Shown piece by piece: positions 39,828 to 50,900 of a DNA stretch of 64,000 nucleotides. Every line of letters starts with the position of its first letter. The stretch's first letter is position 1. A program made the translations under genes and the position numbers. Below the pieces are notes generated by a model. That model had not been told where the DNA came from. It saw nothing but the letters and a program-made list of their open reading frames with translations, and ran no database searches. Origin of the DNA: Zygnema circumcarinatum (Eukaryota; Streptophyta; Zygnematophyceae; Zygnematales; Zygnemataceae); contig CM074804.1 of assembly GCA_037447605.1 (NCBI GenBank), forward strand, positions 3,368,776 to 3,432,775. Direction: 5' to 3'.

Positions 39828-40387
39828 GGCTTCCTGGACCGCACCGTACGGCGTGGTACGGACGGCGCTGGGGACTGCAACCCCCCGTCCGTACGTACAT
39901 TTTGAAATGGTGAAATTTGCGTGGGAATAATAAAACTAGAGATAATAATAGCAGTCCTGGTCCGACCGGCTGGCGGGCGAGCACCACCTCCGCGATTGAA
40001 GTTTGAAGTTCGAACGGCGCAAGCGAGCCAGCCGCCAACGGTCGGTCGGGCCCCTCCGCGAGCTGCGCTGCCTCCCGCGCCCTCCCTCCGCGACGCCTCC
40101 CTCCCTCCCTCCCTTCCTCCCTTCCTCCCTCCCTCCCTCCTACCACCTCTTTCTTCCCTGCTCCATATCCCTGATCCCTTATCCTATTGTTATTATATCT
40201 TCCCTCTTTTCTCTCCCTGTTCGTTCCCCCTGTATCCTATCCCTAATCCTTCCTTCCCACTTTCCTCGACCTGTTCCCTCGCTACTTGCGCGAGGTAGCT
40301 GGAGGCACGCCTGCAAACCTGCCTGCAGCAAGTTGGCTACCTCCTGCATATATTTTCAAGTTGCCGCCGCTCTCCCTGCATGCCGGC
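39828..40387. promoter_or_regulatory. Probable MIS12 promoter and 5' UTR
   Basis: A GC-rich stretch followed by CT-rich tracts ((CCCT)n, about 40080-40140) precedes the MIS12-like start. Composition resembles the other promoter regions in this window. No TATA element stands out. Confidence 0.35.
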
Positions 40388-43300
40388 ATGCTCATGGAGA
40401 CTCCGGCAACGGGACAGAGCTGCGTGAATGCTGATGTAAACGAGGAGTTGGTTAACGCTGCTTGGCTGCAGCTTGGAATCGATCCAGCGGGGTTTCTCGA
40501 TGATTCCGTCAGTATTGTAAGCATTATGAAACGAATGGCCTGAATAACACTAAAGTTTAATAAAAATAACTGGTGCAGGCACAGCTTTAATTGTTTTTCA
40601 GACACTATTTTCGTTGCTAGAGGTATAGATATTATAACTTCAGTATAAATCCCCCTGTATCTCTTATTTAAAGAGGGTAGCGCTTGCTATGATATTAGAA
40701 TTATTACTGCTAGATTCAGCGCGTGGTAGATTGCTTCTCCGCATTTTTCATTTATATAGACTTAGTCACTTTGCACTTTTCTCGAACAGTTTCTTTTGTT
40801 CATTACCCTGCTTGGTACTAAAAAGAACCTTTTTCTGGATACAACGATGAGCTGGGCAGGTCGTCCAATACCTGGCAGAATGTATTGATTCCTATGAGAG
40901 GTATGTTTCACTAAGACACTCAACGAATTTTGAAGATAACCTCAATGACGTAGAGGCTTTACATTCATCCCTACCTGGTGCTAGACTTGATTTCGGTTCT
41001 TCAGTAGGCTGCAGGGCAGGAATCATGCCTAGCGAAACGCTTGGCACAATCATCAGGCCTTTTTAGCACAAAGTATGATTCATCTGTTCGCAATTTAGGT
41101 TTGCCAAAACTGACGATAGCCTTGTGTCTGTAGTGTCCTACTGGCGCAGTTCGCACCTGCAACCTTTGAAGACGAAGTAAAGACCATTAAGGTGATTGTT
41201 ACTTACAAATAGGAACATTTTGGAGCTAGATGACTGAAAGGTCGTCATTCGTTTCAAGGCAGACTTGTCTCTGTTTACTCTGGATGAGTTATATGGCAAA
41301 ACGCATTTCACATACATGTACTCGCCAAGTTTGCAAATACGGTATCTGCATTCCGTCTGTTAGCTCGCATGATTTACAACGTCTACCTTAAGCACGTAAA
41401 TCACTTAAACTAAGGGAATTGATATATGCTCAGTATATAACTTTCAAGGAGCTCGTCAGGTTTCAGGTTTCCTGTGTTGCTTCTTTGCACGTGCTGTCAT
41501 CATTAGATTGTGTTTAAGTGGTTAAAATGAGGCTTAGGTCACAACACAAAATGCTATCATTGCAGGCTAGATGTGGGAATGCATTGCATTGCTTCGGCTT
41601 CTGTCCTCGACGATGTTCAGTCGATAATATTATGACCAGGAGATACAGCTGTCTAACAGGCCGTGGAGGCACTTTACGACATCCTTGTTGGAGCAGTGGA
41701 GAAAAATTGGTGTAAATTTCAAGCTTATGCTCAACGAAACATATTCATTATCCCTGAAGGCCTGCACATACCGTCAAAGGTATGTACATATTCTCTCCTG
41801 AAAGGAGGGAGTCTTCTTTGAGATCTTGGCATTTACAGGTCAGACTAGGCCCGAGTTTCATCCATCTCATTATGAAGCCGTCACAATTGCATGAAACGTG
41901 TTAGCTCTGAAGTAGGTGATGACAATCTAGGGGCTGGGTTGCCAAAGCCACAATAGCAGGAAATGTGAAGTCGACTCCAAGATTGCCAGTGAAATCAGTG
42001 AATTGCCTGGGCAGGATAGGAGGACGAAGTACGCAAAGGTAGCACTATAACGGGTGTCTCAGAGGAGGAGAGGAAGCTGGCCTCCGAGTTGGACGACCTG
42101 AGACGAAAACTGGCAAAGGTCAGCATTAGCTTCATCCAAAACATCATTCTACATCACACATCTGTGCCTGTACTGGAAACGTATTTGAAATTAGTTTTCT
42201 TTTTGTTTGGACCATTTCGAGAATGCCAGGCATTCAGGCGTCCGTAACTGTGGCTCTTATTGAATAGGAAAGATGGACACTGTTGCGTGCAGGATGTTGT
42301 CCTGATGTCAACTGTTGTGGATGTAGACATGTTCCTAACTCCATGCATCCTATTTGCTCGGCAGGAGCAGGCAGAATTTGTCCGACTGCGGAAAGAACTT
42401 AAAGCTGTCAACATAAATATCCAAGAGTATAAACATCCGGCCCTTGCATTGGAAGCCCTGAAGGTGGAAATGATGGCCAATGAAGGTAAGTGGCAGCTCC
42501 AACTGTGACCTTAGCTTGCCCAAACAGAGCTCCAAAGTAGCTAAACTAACTGCTGGGTTGAATGAACACGAGCCGAACTTGTCTGGCAAGCCTTGTCACC
42601 GCATTTGAAATTATCTATCCGATAAAAATAGAATCTTTTAAATTCTCAGTCATCCTCTGGGGTTTAGAACAAATTCAATGATGAGCCTGATTCGATGCAC
42701 CTCTTCCATACTGTGCTTTCATATGTTTTTGCAATGTCAGTCCTCTCTGTGCATTTGGCCTCTGCATAAATTTTAGAAGTGCACAAGGAAAGAAGCTGAT
42801 AGGTAGGAGGCAGCTGCAGCTAGAAGAGTATAGGTAGTGTTGCAACTGGTTGATAGTCCCACTTGCCCAAATTTCATTACTTTACATGCTCAACTGAATG
42901 GTATGCATGTTATATTGTGCCTGGAAGTACTACGCTGAATGTGCGCGATATGCCTCCGGTGTCTAGAAGTCAGTCAATATACAATGGCGCAGGGCTTTCC
43001 TCTCACGTAAGGTTTCGTCACTTCTAGTAAAGGATTGTCAGTCATTGGCTGTACCTACAGCCAGCCATAACAATGCCTCCTTGTTGCATCCGTGAAATAG
43101 GACTCGTGGAGCGTCTACAATGCCTCATGGATCGTGCAACAGTGCTTCGGAATTCACATGCCATTAGTAAGTGCACCATCCATAGCTGGTAGCGCTTGTC
43201 CCTTTGCAACATTTTTATTCTGGAATTTTAAGTATGTTTAACGGCATGCAAAAGGTTCTACCCAGTTATGTGAGAGAAAATAGTAAAATGAGTAGAAAGT

Positions 43301-43545
43301 GTTGTCACTAGGATAAAATCTCTACGCGTCTTCTGTTGCTGGGCTTGAGTAAGTTTTATGAGAGATGGTCAGAGCATAAGCGGTTCTTCTGTTGGCAAAG
43401 TATTCAACCACTCCTTTGTGTCGTCCTCACTGCAGGCAGACAACAGAAGGCGACTGAGGCGGCCGCTAAATTGCCAGCAGAAGTTGTGGCATCCGCCTTG
43501 AGGCTCATGACCAGCAACAATACTGTCTTTCCTGCAGGCCTGTAG
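40388..43545 (+). CDS. MIS12: MIS12/MTW1-type kinetochore protein
   Basis: A core subunit of the outer-kinetochore MIS12 complex that links centromeric chromatin to the NDC80 complex. Nine exons were traced in phase: 40388-40516, 40860-40900, 41134-41191, 41660-41779, 42015-42038, 42065-42118, 42365-42485, 43101-43166 and 43436-43545. They encode 240 residues, almost the length of the flowering-plant protein. The N-terminal helical domain has LVNAAWLQLGIDPAGFLDD, VQYLAECIDSYE and APATFEDEVKTIK. The conserved centre is ALYDILVGAVEKNWCKFQAY then IIPEGLHIP. It is followed by a coiled coil (EERKLASELDDLRRKLAK, EFVRLRKELKAVNINIQEY). Exon 5 (24 bp) and the short intron before exon 6 (26 bp) are doubtful; reading them as one structure may need revision. 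Assignment rests on the overall pattern, as this family diverges quickly. Confidence 0.75.
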
Positions 43546-44235
43546 CATATCTCATGAAATCATCCACAAGCGATCCATATTCTGTGGGTTACTTCCCCTA
43601 ACCTTGGCAACCTGGTACCTGCACTGGCCCACCAGTGAATTTCCTGCAGCCGTATGGACCCTTCACCTCGTGGTCCTGTATAGACTATTCGGCGATATGA
43701 GCATGTAGCATCCCTTGCCTGAGGTTTAGTCGGTGGTCCATACAGGCCTTGCCCCACTTGCCAGGTGACGTGTCTGTGATATCAAGCACGTTCAGCGATG
43801 AACAACAATATCCAGCTCTTCAACTTGTAGTGTTTTCAGTCAAGAATACCACCGCTTTGGAAACATAGAGGATATCCTAAAGACTTAGAGACGATTCCAG
43901 ATTCCAAGCAGTGTCGCTCGGTGACACCCCGAACAGGCTTGGTTGAAAGTGGTAGCACTCTTAAAGATGGAAGCTCGGAAATCTGGAATGCTGGCTATGC
44001 ATCATCACCCCCTTCGAATCAGTTTGCGTCGGGAGGTTCAAGGATTTGAGTCACTGCCAATTGTACAATCACTTTTTTTAGTAAGACACAGACAGCATGC
44101 TGTGAGATGCACTCAGATTGCCGGAAGCACTTGTGGCATATTTCAATGCAAACATCGACAATAATTATTCGAACTAAAAAACCCAAGACCCATTTGTCCT
44201 TTTTAAGCTTTGAATTGTACATCCTGTATACTCAG
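43546..44235. other. Intergenic region downstream of MIS12
   Basis: About 690 bp without a convincing gene; presumably the MIS12 3' UTR and spacer. It is followed by a short hAT-like element. Confidence 0.4.
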
Positions 44236-44394
44236 CAGTGGCGGACCTACATACAAGTTGGGGGAACTCCCCCCCCTCAGATTTTGATAAAAAAAACCTT
44301 TTCTTTATTTGAATTTTGAATTTATTTTATGTATGTATTTTATGCTGGTAGGGGGCTTAGCCCTCCCAAAGGAAAAATCCTGGATCTTCCTCTG
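44236..44394. mobile_element. Short hAT-like MITE
   Basis: A 159-bp AT-rich element. The left end is CAGTGGCGGACCTACA...GGGGGAACTCCCCCC. The right end, inverted, reads CAGAGGAAGATCCAGGAT, with GGGGGCTTAGCCCTCCC inside. The flanks are ATACTCAG (44228-44235) and ATACTCAA (44395-44402), an 8-bp duplication with one mismatch, as produced by hAT transposases. CAGTGGCGGA ends are common among plant hAT miniature elements. No coding capacity. Confidence 0.6.
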
Positions 44395-44822
44395 ATACTC
44401 AACAGTATTACTTGTGCTAGCGCAACTGTGTACCGTCGTCAATGCAGTCCAAAGAAAAAGAAAATTAAAAGGCACCCCTTAACAGGACCTTGTAGTCATG
44501 AAGAGCGTCCTACACGACTACTCTACAACCCTAATTCGCGGCGTTTGGCGAGAACAAGAAAGCACAAGAAGAAGCGAACCTTACACAGTCGACTATGAAG
44601 GCAGCAGAGAGAGCGTGGCTTGAGAGGATGCGTTGCCGCGGCCCCGCCCACACGTTGACGAGGAAGGCGCCGTCCCTCAGCCGCTCTGCTGGGGGGGAGG
44701 AAAGAAGCTCTCGTCTTCGCGGCCCAGAATTGGCGGCCGCGAGGACCCTCCTCCTCGCCGAGGGGGACTGAGGGAGGTTCTTTGGCAGCGGGAGCGGAGC
44801 ATCGTAGTCCCGTCAAGTAGCC
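44395..44822. promoter_or_regulatory. Upstream region of the helicase gene with a telo-box
   Basis: AACCCTAA at about 44526-44534 (telo-box orientation as read on the plus strand) lies in a GC-rich region about 290 bp before the ATG at 44823. Confidence 0.4.
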
Positions 44823-44972
44823 ATGGTTTCCGATGCTGCCAAGAAGAAGGCAGCTGCAAAGAAGACTGCTGCAGCTGTGAAGCGAGGAGCAGTGAGCACT
44901 GGCGCCAGGGCACATGTCTCTGGAGGTGCCGCTGCATCGACTAAGCACACAGTTGAGGACTCGGTGTCAGAT
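44823..44972 (+). other. ABCF (GCN20)-like N-terminal exon within the helicase locus
   Basis: [22 protein letters not shown] closely resembles the start of plant ABCF1/GCN20-type ATPases (general pattern MVSDxxKKKAAxKKAAAAxKRG). No ABC cassette (Walker A, LSGGQ signature) follows anywhere before the helicase exons. It is either the true N-terminus of the helicase gene or a relic of an ABCF gene 5' end. The resemblance is short and lysine/alanine-biased, so chance convergence is possible. Confidence 0.4.
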
Positions 44973-47900
44973 AAGGTGGCTGACGCATTGCCGGGGAAAA
45001 ATCAGTCTCGTTCTGTTAATTCGCTTAAAAGTTTGGCTGAAACAGGGGGCAATACTACAAGGATACATTTCAAGTACAGGGAAAGAAGCGTTTGTATGCG
45101 GGCCTGTAAAATTTGGTTGCTGGCGCCGATGGTTCTGGACCCAACCAAGCTGAAGGAGTTCGTTGAATTGGTGGTCTGTAAGTTGCACCTGGCAAGTGTG
45201 GGCGAATTCGTTGCTTGAAACTGCTGTATTGAAAAAAGTTCGGCCTGTTTTGCAGTCAAATACAGTGCAAGCTTTATCTACCAATATTAGTACCGACAAT
45301 GCCGAAACGGAAAGGCGAATGCTTGCGGATAATATAAATCGACTTACCTTTCCACCAAATTTAACCGCTCGACAGCGTGCTATACTGCATGGTACGTTTC
45401 GTCATAGAGTGTGGCCAACCGGAATGGCAAATGCCATAATAAAAGCGGTGGCTGGGAAAAGTGCAGTTACATTTTTCAACAATGTTATTGAAAGTAGTAA
45501 ATGAAGAATCAACTTGTAACGTTCATTATCCCTTCATGGACTATTCGGCCGGTAATTATCCATGTTAGACAGATGAACTAGAAGTATCAAAACCCTTTAA
45601 CATACCATGCACTTGGCAGGAAACATGTGTGGCAAAGTGTAGTTAAGTCCTGGTTTTTTCAGTATGGCTAGGTCTTCCGACTCAGCATAATTGCCAAATC
45701 TGAATCGTATGCCGAATGTTCTTGCTTGAGTCTCATTATCGCATGGTTGGGTTTTTGGATTGTAGGTTTAACATGTGTGCCACTAGATCTCGACTTGGAC
45801 ATAACTTAGACTTGGTGCAATGCAAGACTTGCAATGCAATGCGGACTTGTTCCATATCACTTCAACAAACCCATCCTACATCCTAACCTTCCAATCCATT
45901 CTTTTATTTTTTTCCATTCCCACAGACTTTGCGGAAACTAGCGGATTGAAGCATACAAGCGTCGGAGACACCGAGGACACGCGAAAACTTGTAATCTGGA
46001 GAGATGGAGAGGAAGGAATGACTAAAGCCTTGCAGTCTGATTCTTCCACGATAACCATGGGAGAGCTTGCGGAGATGATCAAGGAGCACCTGCATGTTGA
46101 CACAACACCGCTACTTCAGATGGAGGAAGTTATCGTGCCTGAACGAAGACAGGAAAAGAATAAAGCAAGTAGTGGTAGAATTGCCACATTTGGAAGTGGT
46201 ACAAAACAATTGTTGACGCGGGAGGAATTCGTATCCAAGATGGGCCCTTTAATCAATTTAGAAAGGGTCAGTAACGACTCTAGACGAATCCTATCTTGTT
46301 CGCCAAACTAAAATCAAAGGAATGACGTTGTGTTTGCTCGTTTTTATCACGGAATTTAACCTACAATGTGGTACGTAAGGATGCATGTTCCTTAGAGCCT
46401 GGAATCCAGTGACTGAACCGCCGCCTGTAAAGGAACTTGTAGCTGAAATGGCTTCTTAGTTTCGCTGCACGCAGTGCAATCATGATCTTTCTGCACCTTG
46501 AGAAGTTTCTCGACAAGGTTTTGACAATCGTAACGGCACCTGCTTCATTCAGCTTGCCTGTAGGTGAATATTTTCTAATGACATATTGTAGTTTGTTTCT
46601 TATTTTTTATTTTTTTTTCCGTGAATCTTGATATGTTTGAATTGACCTTTTGTTGCTGTCTGCTAGGATGCAGAAATATCTGCTTCCACGGAATCCACTG
46701 CGTTGCTGAAGCCGGAAACTGCTCAGAAGAGGGGTCGGACTCTTCTCAACTTAAAGTGTACTGATGCAGAGGCAGGCCTCTTTGGAAAAACGCTCATAGT
46801 TCTGAAGCCCAACAAGAGTGAGCTTCTCCCACCTCACAAGTTCACTCCACGCGACGTGGTTTCCATTAAGCCCAACAAGGCTGAGTCCAGTTCTCCTCCG
46901 ATCGGACAAGGCGTTGTGTATCGAGTGCGGGATGGGGCCATTACTGTCGCTGTGGACGATATGCCAGAAGAGGGTTTGGACGTGCCACTACGAATTGAGA
47001 AATTGGCTAATGAAGTCACTTATAAGCGCTTGAAGGTATGCTAGGACTGATCCCTCCTTTGTCTGGTCGTGTCACCTTAGAAACTGTCGTTTGTTCGTCC
47101 CAGGAAGCAAGCAGCGTGTGAACTAAGTCTGCTTGCTTTATAGCTTGTGAAAAGCAGACATGTTTTCCATTCTGCGCGTTTGGAAATTCTCAGTGGCAAA
47201 CTTTGGCTTTTGTAGGATACACTCTCCGAACTGGCGAAAGGATCCATTAAGGGCCCAGCCAACGACCTTGTGCCGGTGTGTCTCAGTTACCAGCTGGTTT
47301 TTTTTCTCTTGCGCTTAGGACATGTGAATGGCTCATGTTTCTGCCAGCAGCTCTGCATTTACTGCAATTGCTCAGAATGAGATAAAGAGTAAGCCACTAG
47401 TGCTGAGGAAACCCCTGGAAAAGCTTGATATGATAAGCATCGCAGTTTCAAACCAGGCTGCACCGGAGGAAAGGTTAAGTCTGTGTATGAGAATTGTTTA
47501 AGTGATCTCAGCCGTGAGATTTCTTGTTAACAGGTTCTTTTTGGCGAAAGACCGCCAACTTTTGCCAAAAGGCCTCCGGAATTCAGCCCGTTCAATGGAG
47601 GTCTTGATCATTCTCAGCGGGCTGCTGTCACTAAAGCGCTTGCAGCTGCTGACGTTGTGCTGCTGCACGGCCCTCCAGGCACAGGGAAAACCACGACTGT
47701 GATCGAGGTTAGCCCTACTTGAGGCTCACCTAACGTTCAATCAATGGGAGTCTTTGGCTATACAAAGTCGACCCCGGATTGGCGGCTGCGTACACATATT
47801 TATCCTCCGCCTTGCAAAGATAGATTGTGATTACTTTGTTTTGGATTGTGAAGTGATTGCAAATCTCAAGGGGGCTGAAGACAACGAGTCTGCAGTACTA

Positions 47901-50900
47901 GAAGTCTTACGGTGACTTCTGACTTGAATTGAAAGTTGCCAAAAGTTGTGTATCGTAATGCCGTGACCTTGAGAATTCTTAGAAATGTGTGGGAAACACA
48001 GTTCCAACCCAAGTTTCCTTCCCTGCATGCCGCCCACAGTCGGTGCTGGCCGGCATGGCAGGTGATCCTGCAAGAGGTAAAGCGCGGCGGCCGGGTGTTG
48101 GTCTGCGCGGCCTCCAACATCGCAGTGGACAACGTGGTGGAGAGGCTGTCACGTCACAAGGTCCGCCTCGTCCGCCTCGGCCACCCGGCGCGCCTCCTTC
48201 CGTCGGTCCTCGCCAGCGCCCTCGACGCGCAGGTGAGGCCTCTCCTCCCTCCCCCTCCCCTCCCCTCCCCCTCCCCCTCCCCTCCCCTCCCCTCCCCCTC
48301 CCCTTCCCCCTCCCCCTCCTCCCCCTCCCCCTCCCCTCCCCTCCCCTCCCCTCCCCTCCCTCCTCCCCTCCCCTCCCCTCCCCCTCCCCCTCCCCCTCCC
48401 CTCCCCTCCCCTCCCCTCCCCCTCCCCTCCCCCCTCCCCTCCCTCCCCCTCCCCCTCCCCTCCCCCCTCCCCCTCCCCCTCCCCCTCCCCTCCCCCTCCC
48501 CCTCCCCTCCCCTCCCCTCCCCCTCCCCCCTCCCCCTCCCCTCCCCCTCCCCCTCCCCCTCCCCCTCCCCCTCCCCTCCCCTCCCCCCTCCCCTCCCCTC
48601 CCCCTCCCCTCCCCTCCCCCTCCCCTCCCCCTCCTCCCCTCCCCTCCCCTCCCCCCTCCCCTCCCCCTCCCCTCCCCTCCCCCTCCCCTCCCCTCCCCTC
48701 CCTCCTCCCCCTCCCCCTCCCCTCCCCCCTCCCCCTCCCCTCCCCCTCCCCTCCCCCTCCCCTCCCCCTCCCCTCCCCTCCCCTCCCCTCCCCTCCCTCC
48801 CCCCTCCCCTCCCCTCCCCTCCCCTCCCCCCTCCCCTCCCCCCTCCCCTCCCCTCCCCCTCCCCCTCCTCTTCTCTCTTGTCCTCATCTCGACTGACTTG
48901 TTTGAAGGGGCAATAGCCTTTGCAGTACCTGTCCATCTGCAGTGTGCGTCTCTGGTGGTTTTTTTCTAATGATGAGTTGTTCCTCTCACGAGCTTTGGAG
49001 GAACTCATTGTTTGCATCGTTTAAGGATCTGCTTCGTTCAGTTCCTCCTCTTTGTCCTGCACCAGTGAGCGTTGTTTTAGATGCTGGCGATTTTATCCCT
49101 CTAGGTTAAGGTTAGGTTTTGGGTTACGGCTAAGGGCTCAGGGTTAAGGACTAGTGTTTGGGTGTAGGGTAGGGTTAGGGTTAGGGATAGATGTCGAAGG
49201 GTTTAAGGATTAGGGTGTAAGTAGAGTTTATCGTTTAGGGTTAGGGTTTAGGGTTCAGGTTTAGGGATTTGGGCTTGGGTTAGGTTTAAACTGTAGAGTT
49301 AAGGTTAGGATTTAGGGTTTAGGGTTTAGGATTAGGTTTACATTTACGGTTAAGTGTCAGGTCGATTTTAGGGTTTAGAGTTATGGTTAGGGTTAGGCTG
49401 AAGCATAGGATTTAGCGTTTAGAGTTTAGGGTGAGGGCCTATGGTTTAGGATTTGGGGTTGAGGGTTTAGGGATTAGGGTGTAGGGTTAGGATTAGGGTC
49501 AGGACTCGGTTAGTTTAGTGTTTATGTTTTGGTTAAAGTCTAGGCTTTAGGGTTGAGGGTTCTGATTTATGGTTTGGGTTTTGGTTTATGGGTTCATGGT
49601 GAGGGTTAGATTTAGGGTTAGGCATTGGGGTTTAAGTTTTAGGGAAATATGTTAGGGTTTAGGGCTAGGGTTAGGATCTAGAGAAGGGTAGAGTTCAGAG
49701 TTTTGGGTAAGGTTAGAATTTAGAGTTAGGATAGGGATAGGGTTTAGGTTTAAGGGTTTTGGGTCAGGGTTTAGGGTGAGGGACTAGAGTTTAGGGTTTG
49801 GGTTCTTGGTCGAAGGGTTTACGGTTAAGGTTTCGGAATAAGGAAGGGTCAGGACCAGGGTTTTGCGTTTTGGGTCAGGGTTAGGGTTTGGGTTAGGATT
49901 GATAAGTGAGATGGATTTGGCATTGATCTCGAGATCAATGATTGATAAGTTCATTAATAGGCAAAATGGGCAGATGTGCATGTGGACATAACTGTGGGTT
50001 TTGAAGGATGGTCAAAGGGAGGCCTTTGTCCTCCCAGGATAATTTTTTCTTTTTTTTTTTTGTTTTATATACCATCTATTCTGCTGGCAGCTATGCCTTC
50101 AGCTTTTGATGCAGTGTTGCATTATCAGTGTGGTTTTCAGCTTTTCCTTCGGAAATAGCCAAACCGATCGTTTATCGCGTTCAGGTGCTGAAAACGGACA
50201 ACAGCGCTTTGGCCAACGACGTGCGGAAGGAAATGAAGCAGATAAGCAGCAAGCTGCTGAAGACGAGGGACCGCCGAGAGAGGGGGGAGCTGCGAAGGGA
50301 GCTGAAAAGGCTTGGAAAGGAGCAGCAGCAGCGGCAGCAGCAGGCAGTTGCTGACGTCATCAAAGACAGTGCTGTGGTGTTGACCACTTTGACGGGAGTC
50401 TTAACTCGTCAATTAGAGGTGAGGGAGGGAGTGGTAGAGAGCTCTGATACGCACTTTGCCATCTGTAAAGCTAACGTAGTTGGCAATCTCAAATTACTTC
50501 ATGTCTTCAGTGGAACAACTCTTCAATATCTGCTGTCTTCCTCTGCAGGTTAAGTGTTAGACTCTTTTTCTCTGATGGACTGCCCTCGTTGTTTCAATCA
50601 CAACAGCTTGCATGTAAATCCACTGCAGAGCTTATTGCTTCACCTCATTGCGGTAGATGTTATGCAACTGAAGTCCATGTCACTGTTTACATACCCATGT
50701 CTGAGTGATTCCACCATGCTTCACTTGAGAGTCTCCCATTCCGACACAACAAAAACCTCATACTACCTTTCTTGCCACTCTCCACGACAGTACCCAAGAG
50801 CAGACCAACTACCTCGACCTTGCCAATGACACACCTTTCTCCCGTAAATCCTTATCTGACAACCATACTGAACCTCACACCAACGGCTGCCCCTCCCCCC

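Noticed and set aside
48154-49017. Roughly 300-residue Pro/Ser or Gly/Arg frames
   Set aside because: They translate the intronic CT tract; the real exon ends at 48232.
49085-49910. True chromosome end or telomere
   Set aside because: Repeats are degenerate and flanked on both sides by exons of the same gene.
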